64,000 bases of DNA. Source: Entomortierella parvispora. Lineage: Eukaryota; Mortierellomycota; Mortierellomycetes; Mortierellales; Mortierellaceae. The stretch spans positions 1,854,501 through 1,918,500 of the forward strand of contig OY752144.1 of NCBI GenBank assembly GCA_963573315.1, in the 5' to 3' direction. The position numbers and the translations under genes were made by a program. This document shows positions 11,958 through 22,855 of this stretch, in pieces (position 1 is the first letter of the stretch; each line of letters starts with the position of its first letter). Under the pieces are notes generated by a model. The model worked only from the letters and a program-made list of their open reading frames with translations. It made no database searches and had not been told where the DNA came from.

Positions 11958-12735
11958 CTACATAGGTTTGGCGCACTTTCGAAGCTCGATCGCCTTTGTC
12001 TTTGTGCATTGCATCTCCTGCCAAGAAATGGGGACTAGAGAACCTCCTGCCACACTCGTTCCAAAGATTACGCCCAATTCATTTGCAGCCGTTGATAAGA
12101 AGTAGCTCCGAGCATCTCCCAATGAGATCTAATAAATTTCATAAATGTTAACAAACCAGTGCACTGTATCCCGAGCCTACATATCGCTCTTTCATTGTGG
12201 CGAAACATAGCGCCTTTTACAAAAAAAAAAAAAAAAAAAAAACTTACCACTTGAGCACGAACAATGTCGCCAGGTCTGAAAGAGTTGTAGATCTTGACTT
12301 TATCTTTTTCAGTTGCTCGGACATCCTGAACACGGATCACGCCTTGGAAATCGTCTGAACAAGGGATTCCATTGACCACCATGATATTCACAGCTGCAAA
12401 CCGTGGGTTGACACGAACCACTTTGCAAATAACAATAGCCTCCATGTCGGGCATAGCAGATTGGCTGTTTTCACGGTGGACGGTCATGACAGGGAGCTGA
12501 ATTGGAAGTAAGAAAGACGGCGTTAGAAGTTCAAAGATCGACACTCTTCCTACACCTACAGTGGTTGGTATCACGACCCTACCTCTGATTCGCTTGTCCG
12601 TGACACATGCTTCAAACCAACTACACTGGCGTACAGAAAATCCTGATGCGAATAAGTTCCTGGTCCTGCAGTGTATTCTTGAATATGGCCGAGTCTCTGG
12701 CCTGGTACGACTGCGTCTGCGACTGACGATGCCAT
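11958..12735 (-). CDS. CSL4: Exosome complex cap subunit Csl4
   Basis: S1-domain cap protein of the RNA exosome, needed for 3'-5' RNA decay and processing. Exons 12735-12583, 12496-12248 and 12128-11958 (minus) give 190 residues, matching human EXOSC1 (195). Family features are the N-terminal [18 protein letters not shown], the S1 strand [18 protein letters not shown], the signature [19 protein letters not shown] followed by [12 protein letters not shown], and, after intron 2, [19 protein letters not shown]. All exon joins are phase 0. Intron 2 starts GTAAG and runs straight into about 22 T (12242-12221). The gene is divergent from VPS2 with a 386-base gap. Confidence 0.93.
12221..12242. repeat. 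Homopolymer A22 (T22 in sense of CSL4), inside intron 2
   Basis: Uninterrupted run of A on the plus strand, just inside the CSL4 intron 2 donor site. Its length is likely to vary between strains and to be error-prone in sequencing. Confidence 0.9.
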
Positions 12736-13121
12736 TGTGAGAAGTTAGCTGGTAATTTATATCCCTTTTTCGTTTTCTGTGAGTTGATTGCTGTCTGCTG
12801 TGATGCCTTGCTTTTCTACTGTTGCTGGTCCTCTGATTATAGTTCTCTTTGTTGATGTCGATGTAGTGAAGAAATGACAACAATAATGAAGAACAAAAAC
12901 ATGCGATCAGGAGCAACGCAGTCCAGGCGATATGCTTGACTTCCTGAGTCACATGATTATCCAATTGTTCAAGCAAGGTCTGGAGCCAGCGACTCTTCCA
13001 TCCCTTCGCCCACATTTGCTCTTCCTTCTCGCCATTCATTCCCATTCCTAGGTGAAAGTCGCCACTCCAACGCATACCCTAGTCAATTGTGCCCATCTAG
13101 AAACAAGATAATTCTCACAAG

Positions 13122-14406
13122 ATGATGGTAACTTTTTTTTGGCATTTGCTTAGTTGGGAGTGCGTCTTTTTACCCACAAAAAGTCGCTGGGAAGGGCTGC
13201 CTTGTACGTGCTCGCTGACAAGAAACTGAAGGAGGGAGGGTTTTTTTTTGGTTAACCTCTTTTTCTCTATCTTTATCTTTCTCTCTTTTCTGCTTGTCAA
13301 AAATCAACAGAACTTTTTGTTTGGTCGTCGGACGCCGGCAGAGGCCTTGAGGGCCCATCAAAGAGCCCTTTCCAAGGCACAGCGAGAGCTTGATCGGGAA
13401 CGCATAAAGCTGGAGCAGCAGGAAAAGAAGACTATCATCGAAATTAAGAAGGCCGCCAAGGCCGGTCAGATGGTAAAAAGAATTCAAAGGAGAGATGTCG
13501 GATCAACAGAAAGAGGAGGATCGCATTTCTCCTCTATGGTCAAAAGTCTTGGCAAAAAAACACACACACATCCAAAAACAAATACTCACGCGTCTGTTCT
13601 TTGTTTAATTTTGACAGAATGCCGCCAAAGTCATGGCAAAGGACTTGGTCAGGACTCGACGCTACATTCAGAAGTTTTACCAGATGAAGACACAACTGCA
13701 AGCTGTTGCTCTTCGCATTCAGGTACAAGTCGCATACCCGTTACGCTACGTCATGTGGTGGCCGTTTCTTTGTGTCACCCAAAAAAGATCGAGGGCACCA
13801 TGCTGACCATATCATATCTCATTTTGTACTAGGGTCTTCGTTCGAACCAGCAGATGGCAGAGGCTATGAAGGGGGCGACAAAGGTACTTAGGATCGAGCA
13901 TCGAGAAAGGCACAAGTGACTGGGTTCTAACTTGTCATTTTTCGACTGTCAACTTTCTGATAGGCCATGGGAGCTATGAATCGCAACATGAACCTGCCCC
14001 AAATTCAGCACATCATGATGGAATTTGAAAAGGAGAGCGAGATCATGGATATGAAGGAAGAAATGATGTCGGACACAATTGACGAGGCTATGGAGGAGGA
14101 AGATGATGAGGAAGAGCAAGACGCAATCGTAAACCAAGTCTTGGATGAGATCGGAATTCACCTGGACGAGTCGGTAAGGATAATGCTTTCTTTCTTTGTT
14201 ATGCCGATTTCATTGTGGATGTTAGATTGCAGTACATTGACTCTCCCATTATTTACCCATTTACCCTGCCTCAGTTGGTGTCAACACCTGGAACATCCAT
14301 AAAGACCCCAGGCGCGACTGGAAAGGAGCGCGTGGCTCAGGCAGAGGGTATGTCTGCGGATGACGCGGCACTGCAGGCTCGCCTAGACAACCTCCGCCGG
14401 GAGTAG
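13122..14406 (+). CDS. VPS2: ESCRT-III subunit Vps2 / CHMP2
   Basis: ESCRT-III subunit that polymerises with Vps24 and Snf7 on endosomes to form multivesicular bodies. Six exons (13122-13127, 13311-13472, 13618-13722, 13833-13883, 13964-14173, 14275-14406), all phase 0, give 221 residues against 222 in human CHMP2A. The core reads LFGRRTPAEALRAHQRAL, MAKDLVRTRRYIQKFY, AMKGATKAMGAMNRN and MEFEKESEIMDMKEEMM. The C-terminal MIM1-like helix ends LQARLDNLRRE, which recruits Vps4. Exon 1 is only ATGATG: the second exon is open further upstream, but only this six-base exon gives the family's start (M-x-LFGRR). That first exon is an inference from frame and homology. Confidence 0.92.
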
Positions 14407-14616
14407 AGGGCTTCCGCAACCCGTTCAGAATGTTCAAGCTCTACTGTAATAATAATAAAAGGTCTGTGAAAAAGAAACGCAACATACCCTGTTTCCTCAT
14501 CATGTCTGCTTCCAAATAAGGTTTATCGAAGGCACTGGAAGAATCTCTTAGGAACATGCGATGCTTTTAGTGTATGTACAATGTTTTTATTAAACATCCA
14601 GCGATGCAGCTGGTTT

Positions 14617-15312
14617 TTACTTGAGCCACTTGCGGTAGCTGTTGGTCAAGGTCTCCTGGCTTGGGGTGGCCTTTTGCACAGAAGGGCGGGAGACGATGGC
14701 CTCCTTCCACTCAAAGAATCGCTCGAGCTCAGGGTTTGATTCCTTGGTGATGGCCTTGTTACCGTTGTACTGCTCCAAAAGGAAGAAGCGACCCAAGAAT
14801 GGGGCAATGTTCAAATCAGCAAAGGTGAACTTCTCGCCAAAGAAGAAGGGACCTTCAGCATCAGACTCGAGCTTGTGAGCACCCAACAACAACTTGTTGA
14901 ACTTGTGCAATTCCACAATCAACTCCTCGCGGTACTTGGCGGCCTCAGTGGGGTCCAAGGTGAAGGTGGCCTTCTGGTGAGCGGGCTGGGTACGGGCGCC
15001 CCAGTGGTGGATCAAGTAGCGGGTCTGAGCTCTCTGGAGAGCATCCTTGGGCAAAAGACCAGACTCGGGGTGCAAGTCTGCGACGTATTCAGCAACGAAG
15101 AGGGATTCCAGAATGATGTCCTTGTCGTCGACCTTGAGAGCAGGGACTTGTCCATAGGGGTTGATGTCATCCAAATACCATTGAGGGCGAGGGGCGGCCA
15201 AGTCGATTGGCACGACCTCGTGAGCCTGCTGAGTCTCGGCAAGAGCAATGACGGCTCTGGCGGCGTAGGGGCAGAGGTGGGAGTTGTAGAGAACGAGCTT
15301 CTGGACGGTCAT
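14617..15312 (-). CDS. Glutathione S-transferase, CPYA (omega-like), copy 1
   Basis: Cytosolic thioredoxin-fold transferase. One exon encodes 231 residues. The active-site motif HLCPYAAR (Cys about 14) points to a cysteine-type (omega/dehydroascorbate-reductase-like) enzyme that performs thiol transfer or reduction rather than classic conjugation. The cis-Pro region NPYGQVPAL and the glutathione-site LESLFVAEYV are present, and the C-terminal helical domain holds FTFADLNIAPFLGRFF. I chose the ATG at 15312 because it gives the family N-terminus MTVQKLVLY. It is paralogous to the next gene (15832-16714), in the same orientation, and unlike it has no intron. Confidence 0.9.
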   Translation of the reverse strand: MTVQKLVLYNSHLCPYAARAVIALAETQQAHEVVPIDLAAPRPQWYLDDINPYGQVPALKVDDKDIILESLFVAEYVADLHPESGLLPKDALQRAQTRYLIHHWGARTQPAHQKATFTLDPTEAAKYREELIVELHKFNKLLLGAHKLESDAEGPFFFGEKFTFADLNIAPFLGRFFLLEQYNGNKAITKESNPELERFFEWKEAIVSRPSVQKATPSQETLTNSYRKWLK

Positions 15313-15831
15313 GTTGAGAGGTGGGTATGTTTGGTGTGTAAGGGATGAATGTGGGTGATATGGCAAACTAGACGTGCTCTTTATATGAAAAAGCAAAAAA
15401 AAAAAACGAGAAAGTGGATTGGGGACTGTCCTCATTGGCGGCCAATAGGAAATGAGCGGCAAAGTCGCAATTGACTTCATTACTCAGCAGCACAGAGAAC
15501 GACCAGGAAGAACAACTGTGGGTCAGTGGGAGCGATGAACTTCGATCGCGACAAGGGCAGCACATCCTTTACGTTGCGCGCAGCGATGTTCACAGTCTCA
15601 CTTGTCTCTTCTCGCACTCCTCCTCCTTGAAAGTCCACATGATTAATAATCGTGCCAACAGCACGTCTTTCGGAAAAAATGGCAAAAGAACGCGTTTCGA
15701 TGGTGCAATAAACAAAAAAAACTGCTGTATTACGTCGATGACAGATATCCACATATTGTGGTTGATTGTTGATTTTCTTGATTTTCTTCATCTTCCACAA
15801 CTTCAAGAAGAGGGTAAGAGACCCTTTATAT
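15313..15831. promoter_or_regulatory. Intergenic region between the two GST genes
   Basis: It holds the promoter of GST copy 1 and the 3' end of copy 2. The first 150 bases upstream of the copy 1 ATG contain a short A run and AT-rich sequence (TTTATA at about 15380). No gene seen. Confidence 0.35.
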
Positions 15832-16714
15832 CTATTTGACAATCTTTGTGTAAAGCTCGATCAAAGCATCTTTTCCAGGAAGTGTGTCCACGACCGACTT
15901 TCGAGCGACGACAGCATCCCTCCATTCCACAAACCTCTTTAGTTTGGGGCTGGATGTTGGAAACTTGAAGCCAAAAGATCCCTTACCCTGGAAGTGCTCC
16001 ACCAAAAACACTCTGGTCAAGAAACTCGCCAAGGCCAGATCTGCAAACGTGAACTTGCCACCCAAGAAGAAAGGTCCCTCAGAGGACCTTTTAGCTTCTC
16101 GGAGCAACTCGTCAATCCTTTCAATTTGTCGAAGCCAGTCTTGGTGACGCTCCGTCGCTGTGGCCGCATCCAAGGAAAAGGCTGCTTTGGTGAACGTTGG
16201 TTGAGTGTGTGCTCCCCAGTGATGGATCAGATAACGGGTTTGGGCTCTTTGAAGGGGATCCTCAGGCATTAAACTGTGAGAAAAAGAGCACAACAAAGAC
16301 AAGTTATTCCAGCTGATTTCGATTCCATCCTTTAACAAAATGGAAGTCCAAAGAGGGAAGGGGGTTTGTGTTGTATTGTGATGTGATGTGTTGTGTTGTG
16401 TTGTGTTGTGTTGTGTTGTGTTGTGTTGTGTTGTGTTGTGTTGTGTTGTGTTGTGTTGTTTACCCAGCTTGAGGATTGAGATCGGCCAGATACTCGGCCA
16501 CAAACAGACTTTCCAAGATGACGTATTTGTCATCGATCTTGAGAGCTGGCACTTGTCCATATGGGTTAATCTTCAAGTACCAGTCCGGCCTTGGGACAGA
16601 GATATCAATCTCGACCTTTTCGTGTGCTTGCTTGGTCTCGGCCATGGCCACCAAGGCTCTGGCAGCGTAGGGGCAATAGTTGCACGAGTAGAGGACAAGT
16701 TTTGGAGAAGACAT
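15832..16714 (-). CDS. Glutathione S-transferase, CPYA (omega-like), copy 2
   Basis: Paralogue of the GST at 14617-15312. Exons 16714-16464 and 16273-15832 (minus) give 230 residues. The motif NYCPYAARA (Cys about 14), NPYGQVPALKIDD, LESLFVAEYLADLNP and the C-terminal FTFADLALASFLTRVF line up with copy 1 along the whole length. The 190-base intron, absent from copy 1, interrupts the DLNPQAG/LMPEDPLQRAQ segment; its first third is a TTGTG/CACAA pentanucleotide microsatellite. The C-terminal halves differ more than the N-terminal halves, which suggests an old duplication with changed substrate site. The catalytic cysteine type is the same in both. Confidence 0.9.
16391..16459. repeat. Pentanucleotide microsatellite (TTGTG)n, about 14 copies
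   Basis: Near-perfect tandem TTGTG on the plus strand, preceded by related ATGTG units. It lies inside the intron of GST copy 2, starting four bases from the donor site (sense strand CACAA repeats). Confidence 0.95.
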
Positions 16715-16884
16715 TTCGGTACAAAGGTGACGATGTTGAGACGGTAGGAATGACGGGAGGTGGAAGAAGTGAGAAGTGAGAAAGAAAGAATGAAATCTCG
16801 CAAAGTGAGACAACAACACGAAAAATATATCTATTTTTTGCCACCAAACACCACCCATGACATCAGAAGCTCTGAACCCACACC

Positions 16885-16950
16885 CTTCTCCCAGCAATAC
16901 GAAGTTCAATATCGCTTTGACCTTGGCCGCGTTGGAAGCTCTGAATCCAT
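16885..16950 (+). pseudogene. Decayed copy of a small secreted-protein gene start (copy B)
   Basis: A plus-strand segment at about 16880-16935 matches the start region of the minus-strand fragment at 17257-17383 in about 50 of 56 bases, including 20 bases of leader. The expected start codon is ACG (16899-16901) instead of ATG, and the hydrophobic signal-peptide frame decays after TLAA. The segment sits between two near-identical 15-base direct repeats (about 16865 and 16935). No intact product is possible from this copy. Confidence 0.55.
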
Positions 16951-16970
16951 CCCCTCTCACCCGAGAGGGG
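16951..16970. other. Perfect hairpin, 8-bp stem, 4-base loop
   Basis: CCCCTCTC (16951-16958), loop ACCC, GAGAGGGG (16963-16970), followed by TTTAAAT. It lies at the end of the decayed copy B. It may be a remnant of a small mobile element end or chance. Confidence 0.6.
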
Positions 16971-17256
16971 TTTAAATCCTTTGATAAGGGCTTGCTCTTT
17001 ATTCGTCACCGTATAATCAACAGTTGTAAGAGAGGCAGCAGCCAGAATATCCGCATTGTGCAGGTCCTCCGTAGAGGGTGCAAGTCTGCCAGAGACAGCA
17101 GCCTGTAGGTGCACACCACTGGCCCGTCGACCACTTGCATCAGGTGCCACTGGTACGTTCCATCAAAGGAGCAACTACAGATAATGAGTTCTTAGAACAG
17201 ACTGTTAGTGCCAGTTTGAAGAGGAATCATCCAGCGCCACAAGGGGACTCTTGACA

Positions 17257-17383
17257 TTAACCTTCAGCCTGCGACTGTTCCAACGAAACAGCAGTCTCTT
17301 CCACCTGGGTGGGGAGAGCAGAGGTGGCAAGGACAAAGGACAAAGGCCAATGTGGCCAAGGCCAAAGCGATGTTGAACTTCAT
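17257..17383 (-). pseudogene. Small secreted-protein gene broken by a 7-base duplication (copy A)
   Basis: From an ATG at 17383 (minus) the frame gives a classic signal peptide (MKFNIALALATLAFVL), then runs into a cysteine-rich stretch ending at 17264. A tandem 7-base duplication (GACAAAG twice, 17332-17345 plus strand) causes the shift. Without one unit the frame would continue as an ALPT-type signal-cleavage region and a short acidic peptide ending at 17257. I infer a recently broken gene for a peptide of about 40 residues. An alternative is a genuinely short Cys-rich secreted peptide in the present frame. Family unknown. Confidence 0.5.
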
Positions 17384-17741
17384 ATTGCTGGGATAAGGGT
17401 GTGTACTGGTGTATGTGTTGAGATGTGTTGATGGTAGGATGAATGGGATATAGAACAGGGGTTGAGTACACAGAGTTAATAAACCCGGGCTTTCATGAAC
17501 GCGCCGCTTTTCTTGTTGGTAGCACACAGAGAAAAATAAACGTTGATTCCGATCATACAGGAGTTCACTCGTTTCAAAGTCCATAAATCCAAGACGGAAA
17601 GACGCCGCTTGAAAGACGTTAGATGTTTCACAATCTGGCAAGATCGCAGTTTCCGGTTCATCTAACGCAGTTGGCGCAGGCGATACATCGTTATGATTTG
17701 GGCCGAGACCAGAAGTCTTTGTTTACATCCATTCCACTTTA

Positions 17742-20502
17742 TTATGCCGAGCCAACTGATCCAGCAGAAGCCGAGAGCCTTGAGTAATGATGCTGGTGAT
17801 ATTGAGCTTGTTGCGGTTGATGTTGCGTTTGTTGTTGCTGTTGCTGCTGTTGAACTTGATGCAGTTGTTGCTGATAGTGAAACATTTCCCTTGCCAGGCG
17901 CTCGTATGTATTCCGCTCGAACTTGTTTAGCGATCGAATGTATACGCGACCGGTCTACGAAAATTATATTTGGTTAGTTTGGTGTCCGAGTTAACAAGCC
18001 CAGCCCGCATTATAACAAAAGACAATCGAACTTACTGGGTGTTGGTTCAATCTGTTGAAAAATGCTACTGTATCGTTCCGAACAGTCGCAAGCGGGTGAA
18101 ATAATCCATACGCGATACAAAACAGACCTCCCTGGGATAAAGGGAGGCTAGACAAAAACTAAAGAGGCGGATGGCATAATATCCAAACGAAGGGATGAAC
18201 GGTTAATACCCGAAAATAAGTCAATGGTCTTCCGGGCTCTTCAGCGGCCCTTACCTCTATAATTTGCTGGTCCGTGACAATGTGTTGCAGGAAACCGCGG
18301 AAGAGAGACGAGATATCCTGTGTGTTGAGAGTACGCGCCACCTTAAGCAAAGAGATAACTCGTTTGACATCCATAACTTTGATCGACCTGGAAGCCAGCC
18401 AGGCTTTGTGATCCTCTTGTAAATACTTGTAGCTAGTGGTAGATCTCCAACCCTCGATTCTTGAGGCGTTAACCGAGATCTCTTTGTGTCGAGATGGCTC
18501 GTCTGCAAACACTAACCCTGTGCCCATATATCTGCTCGACTCTGGTGTGTTGATTCGATTAAGACCAATGGTGGTTTGACCATGTGCCTGCTCCTCGTAC
18601 TGAGATGCGAGTGCGACAAAACGAGTAACATATTCCTGAAACTTTGCTCGGATCACCATCTCTCCATAATGCGCCTGGATTGCACTCAAGATCTAGCACA
18701 CGGCGTCATTAGTGTCTGGTTTCGCGTATGCTACTGTGGCCAGCATGGTTCCATTAATACTTACATCTGCCATGAATTCATTGTCACCGTTGTCATATTT
18801 ACTCGTCTGAGGGACAGTAGAGCCGCTGAAGATAGCCATGGGCCTGGTATCATCGTAGTGACCAGACGAGTGACTAAGCTGCGCCACAATATCCTTACTG
18901 ACTGTGATTTTTCCGGTGTCGATGTTGCATAGAACATCCCACCAAGCTGTGCGATCTTCAAACAGCTGGTTGGTTACTCCAGCAATGAAGCCCTTGCTAT
19001 AGAAAGAGAAGGATAATAGAAGGGTTAGCACTTTGAGGATCGCCTAGTTTGCCCAACCAACATGAAGTATGATTACCAAGTCAATAGATGGTCGATTCCT
19101 GCAAGGTTAGTGTATGGATATGCGCGTTCCGGGAATCCTCGCAAAACTCCGCCAGATCCACTGCCAAGTGCACAAGCTGCCAGAACAAAGTTGGCAACAT
19201 CTCCAGCAGGGTGACCATTGCCCAAAAAGATAATTCTCTTTCCTGTCAGAAGGGCATTCATCAACAACATGATTGGGTGAGTGTTGGGTCCATTGGAGTC
19301 CAGATGAGCGTGGAAAGGGTGCGAGCTTGGAGAAGGCGATGAGGGGCTAAACGTAGTAATGAGCTTGATAAGCGAAAACTAGAGGCGATTGGTGTTGGAC
19401 TGTCAGTAAAAGGCAAATGGTCCATCAACGCATTGTATGTGTTTCACTAGACGGTCCGACGGCCTACCTCGCCTACTTCCTCTGGATTGATACTGAGGGG
19501 AACTCGAATAGGGATCTTGATACCATCGTACACAACCTTGGTTTCATAAAACTGACAGTCCCGGTTCTTTGCCATTCCTGCAGCTGCCAGCGACGCAGTC
19601 CCAGTGCTAGTCGAACTTTCTCTGCCTCCTTGGGATCCTTTGAGTGGCGACTGACCGACAACAATACCAAGTCCATGCGCTACATCCACTTTTGATGTCG
19701 AGAATTCTTCAGCTCCAGCTACAGCTTCGAACTTTTCTATGAACAGATCCTTGTTGTCGGACGACCTAAGAATAACGCGCTCATACGGAGATAAGTTTGG
19801 AGGATCAAGTTCCATCGAGTTGACAGACTCATAGAGTGTCTTGAGGACATCCACTGACGGATTCTTGAAGTAATTTTCCAGCGCCAATAACAATACAGGC
19901 TAAAGAAATGATCGAGAAGAAAGTCAGTCCACCGCCTTTTCCGAGATGGAGGGCCTATATCAATAGAGGTAAGGGCTACCTTGTATACGTGCAGGTACTG
20001 ATGTGTCGTGCAGATGGCCATGGCCTTCACTGTTGCGCCTCTGAAGAGTTGTTCATGAGAAAGGAAATGGTTAGATTTTTTTTGTGGTTCCAATTTCAAA
20101 GATTGCTTCGCCCAGAGTAGGTAGACGTCGATATATTCACCTCCTGATAGATGCGTCGTGGTTAGTGCGGACAAGGTTCAGGACGTAGAGCAGGGGTTTC
20201 TCGCTTGATTCAGAGACGAGGGCCTTATTCCCGTTCCACGGTGCAGGCTTGGCCTGGTTGAGAAAGAAGATTGTCCAGTCTGCAGGGCGTAAGTGGGCGC
20301 CATCGGGCAGCATCAGCTCCGCTAGGACACTGAGAAGTAGAGATTTGTTAGCATCTGGTCGCCCTGCATCCACGAATAACCTGCGGAAAGAGACGTACTG
20401 GTTATCAGATGTGATGTTTGATGGGTATTGGTGAGTGAGTGTGGATCCTTGGTCAATGTCGAATTCAGCCAATAGGATGGTGGTGACATGCTGAGGGGCC
20501 AT
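17742..20502 (-). CDS. Afi1-like DENN-type protein (Arf3-interacting, polarity)
   Basis: Likely orthologue of yeast Afi1, an Arf3-binding protein of polarised vesicle traffic with a DENN-like fold. Nine exons (20502-20399, 20329-20141, 20040-19980, 19899-19468, 19378-19077, 18996-18765, 18692-18255, 18131-18036, 17954-17742) give 688 residues, with every phase consistent. The N-terminus (ILLAEFDIDQGSTLTHQYP, then LAELMLPDGAHLRPADWTIF) is the Afi1 docking domain. Later exons hold LDSNGPNTHPIMLLMNALL, GKRIIFLGNGHPAGDVANFV, GFIAGVTNQLFED, WWDVLCNIDTGKI and GGLFCIAYGLFHPLATVR, typical of the stabilisation-of-polarity-axis region. The C-terminus is Gln/His-rich. Long unrelated open frames upstream of 20502 were not included. 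Confidence 0.88.
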
Positions 20503-21390
20503 GGGATGCGAAACAGCAAAAGTGCAGTAGCGAAAGATGAGAACAAGGAGCAGACAAAGGGCGTATTGGGGACGAGAAAGGGCCGACAAGGACTGACAAA
20601 GGGAGGCAAAGACAGCAAGGACAGAGAGACGAAAATACAGGCAAGGACAAAGGCAAAGGAGTAACAAAGGAGAGAGCCTTGCATCGTCGCCTCATCATCA
20701 TCATCTCGCAGCATTCAATCTCGAGTCGCACAGGGCGGACTCTGCAGGAGGGAGGCCAGGCACCAACCGAGCCCGAGTTGCGGTCACGTGCAACGTGGTC
20801 ACCTGTTCTTTTTTCCTGCAACTCCCTTGCACTTTCTGCACGCACTGGCCGCCTTCTCTTTTTTTTTGTTCTTCTTCGACCTGTCTCCAGTGTGCCTCCC
20901 TGTCAGGTGGTCGCTTGCCTCGAGGGATGGACGGGACGAACCGAACGAACGAAACATGCGAACAAAACCCTGCCCTTCCCCACAGCAGCTGTGTGTTTGT
21001 GTGCAATGTGCGTGTGTGGGTGTATGTGGGTGTGTGTGAATGCGTGTGAGAACACACACACACACGCACGCATGCAGGAAGACATCCTGCGCCTGTTCAT
21101 TCCTCTCTTCGCTCTTCGTTCACTCTCCACTTCCTGCTCCATCTATCCCATCCATCCCTTCCGCCCATCCATCCATCCATCCATCCATCCATCCTCTCCA
21201 CATCCACAGTGACCACACAAAAACAAGAATACGCACGCTCACACGCACCAACCACACCACTCCCAATCTCCGCCCCCCACACCGTTTCCTTTCGAGCTTA
21301 AACCGAGGACTACTGTACCCTGTACCAAGCTAGCACACGACACCCGTCCTCTTTGTCTATCCTGTACCGCAGCCTGTCCGTGTTCTTGCC
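20503..21390. promoter_or_regulatory. Divergent promoter region, Afi1-like / Gid4 genes
   Basis: No gene. It holds a CACGTG palindrome (20785-20790), a GT/AC-rich stretch (about 20990-21075) and a CCAT tetranucleotide repeat (about 21165-21194). CT-rich sequence leads into the Gid4 start. Confidence 0.4.
21165..21194. repeat. Tetranucleotide repeat (CCAT)n
   Basis: About seven tandem CCAT units upstream of the Gid4 gene. Confidence 0.85.
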
Positions 21391-22855
21391 ATGCCCGTCT
21401 TCACAGAGACCGCCACTGCCCCGTCGAGCCTCTTCCTGGATCTTGTGGCCACCTGCGCCTGTACCTGCCTCTCTGACTCAGACTACAGAACCCAGGACGA
21501 CGCCGAAGATGACGACGACTGCGATGAGCTCTTTGACCGCTACCGCTATACCTTCAATACTGCCTCGGGAAACCCAACCAACAGCAATAACAACGGCGCT
21601 ACCTCTACTGGATTAGAGAACGGATGTATTGGAATTGGCCGAGGAGGATTGTTCATCCTTATTAATGGTGTTCGCCACTGGTCTGGCTGTGCAGTCTTTG
21701 CAAACGCAACCAGCCAGCTCTCAACCTGTTCTGCGGTTGTCCCTTTCAACTCGTCAACATCGTCGTCGGTACAATCCAGTTGTTTGACTTACTCTGCTGT
21801 TGTGTCCTCTTCGAACTCGGTGGTTTCTCCTGCCGCTAGTATACCATCAACAGCAACGGTCACAACATCAGCAGTAGAGGCGCTTGCTCTTCTTAAAAGA
21901 CAATATCAGCATCTCCAACAGCAGAGGCTACAGAAGCGGCAGCAGAGGCAACTGATGGGAGGCGTTGCCCTACTCAAGAAACCACCAGTCGAAGATCGAA
22001 GGGCCCCACTCGATATGTTTGATCCCGTTCGTATGCTACCCTCCAGAACCTGCCACCTCTATGCCGGAAACCGATTCCAAGGAAAGCAAAAGTCTGGAAA
22101 CAACTCTTATGATGTTGTTGTGGACATTAAGGTACGCCCTCATGCATAATGCATACAAGTGTGACTTCTAGTTCTTGTGGAGTCAATACTGATCGATGGC
22201 TTTTTTATGAACACAGCATGTTAACATTGGGGAGTCGTCTCTCTGCGGATACTTGCACATCCGAGGACTGACAGAAGAATACCCAGAGTTGACGACTTTT
22301 TTCGATGCAGAAATCATTGGAGACGATCACTCGTTTGTGACCCGAAAATGGGACGCCGATGTGAAGACTGATCAGGCACACTGGGTAAGAGTCTAGGAGC
22401 ACGCTGACATTCTCTCTCATTCTCTTGTAACTGGTAGAGGCTGACATTCACTTATTGCCAATAGACTCTTTTCAAGGATTTCCTACCTTTGGCAGACACG
22501 TTTTCTCAGGAAAAGTTCAAGTACTCGTTTGAAGGAGAGAATGTGATGTTCATGCGATGGAAGGAACATTTCTTGGTACCTGATCATCGCGTAGAGGGCA
22601 TCGCCGGCGCCAGCTTTGCAGGGTTTTATTACATCTGTTACAACAAGTCTACAGGAGGAATCGAAGGCTACTACTTCCATAAGACCAGCGAAAAGTAAGA
22701 AGAATCTGAATGGAAAACTTGACCTGGATAAATGGCAAGTTGAATAGTAATACTTATAATCCCGTTTTGCAACTGTTGAATCTAGGTTCCAGAAGCTGGT
22801 CCTAGAGCCTGTGCAGGATCGTGCCCCTTCTTTCATTTCATACGAGTTTCGCTAA
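21391..22855 (+). CDS. GID4: GID/CTLH ubiquitin ligase substrate receptor Gid4 (Vid24)
   Basis: Beta-barrel receptor of the GID E3 ligase that binds N-terminal proline degrons and, in yeast, directs gluconeogenic enzymes to the proteasome on glucose return. Exons 21391-22131, 22217-22384, 22465-22694 and 22786-22855 give 402 residues. The barrel begins at [16 protein letters not shown] and includes [50 protein letters not shown] and [14 protein letters not shown], and ends SYEFR, all closely matching human GID4. The first 220 or so residues are acidic, Ser/Thr- and Gln-rich and poorly conserved. All four joins hold phase. Confidence 0.94.

Larger units (their letters stand above)
16715..17741. 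other. Gene-poor stretch holding the inverted decayed copies
   Basis: Apart from copies A and B and the hairpin, no gene is supportable. A minus-strand open stretch around 16980-17150 reads ADILAAASLTTVDYTVTNK and looks protein-like, but has no recognisable family, start or splice partners; it may be another fragment. Confidence 0.4.
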
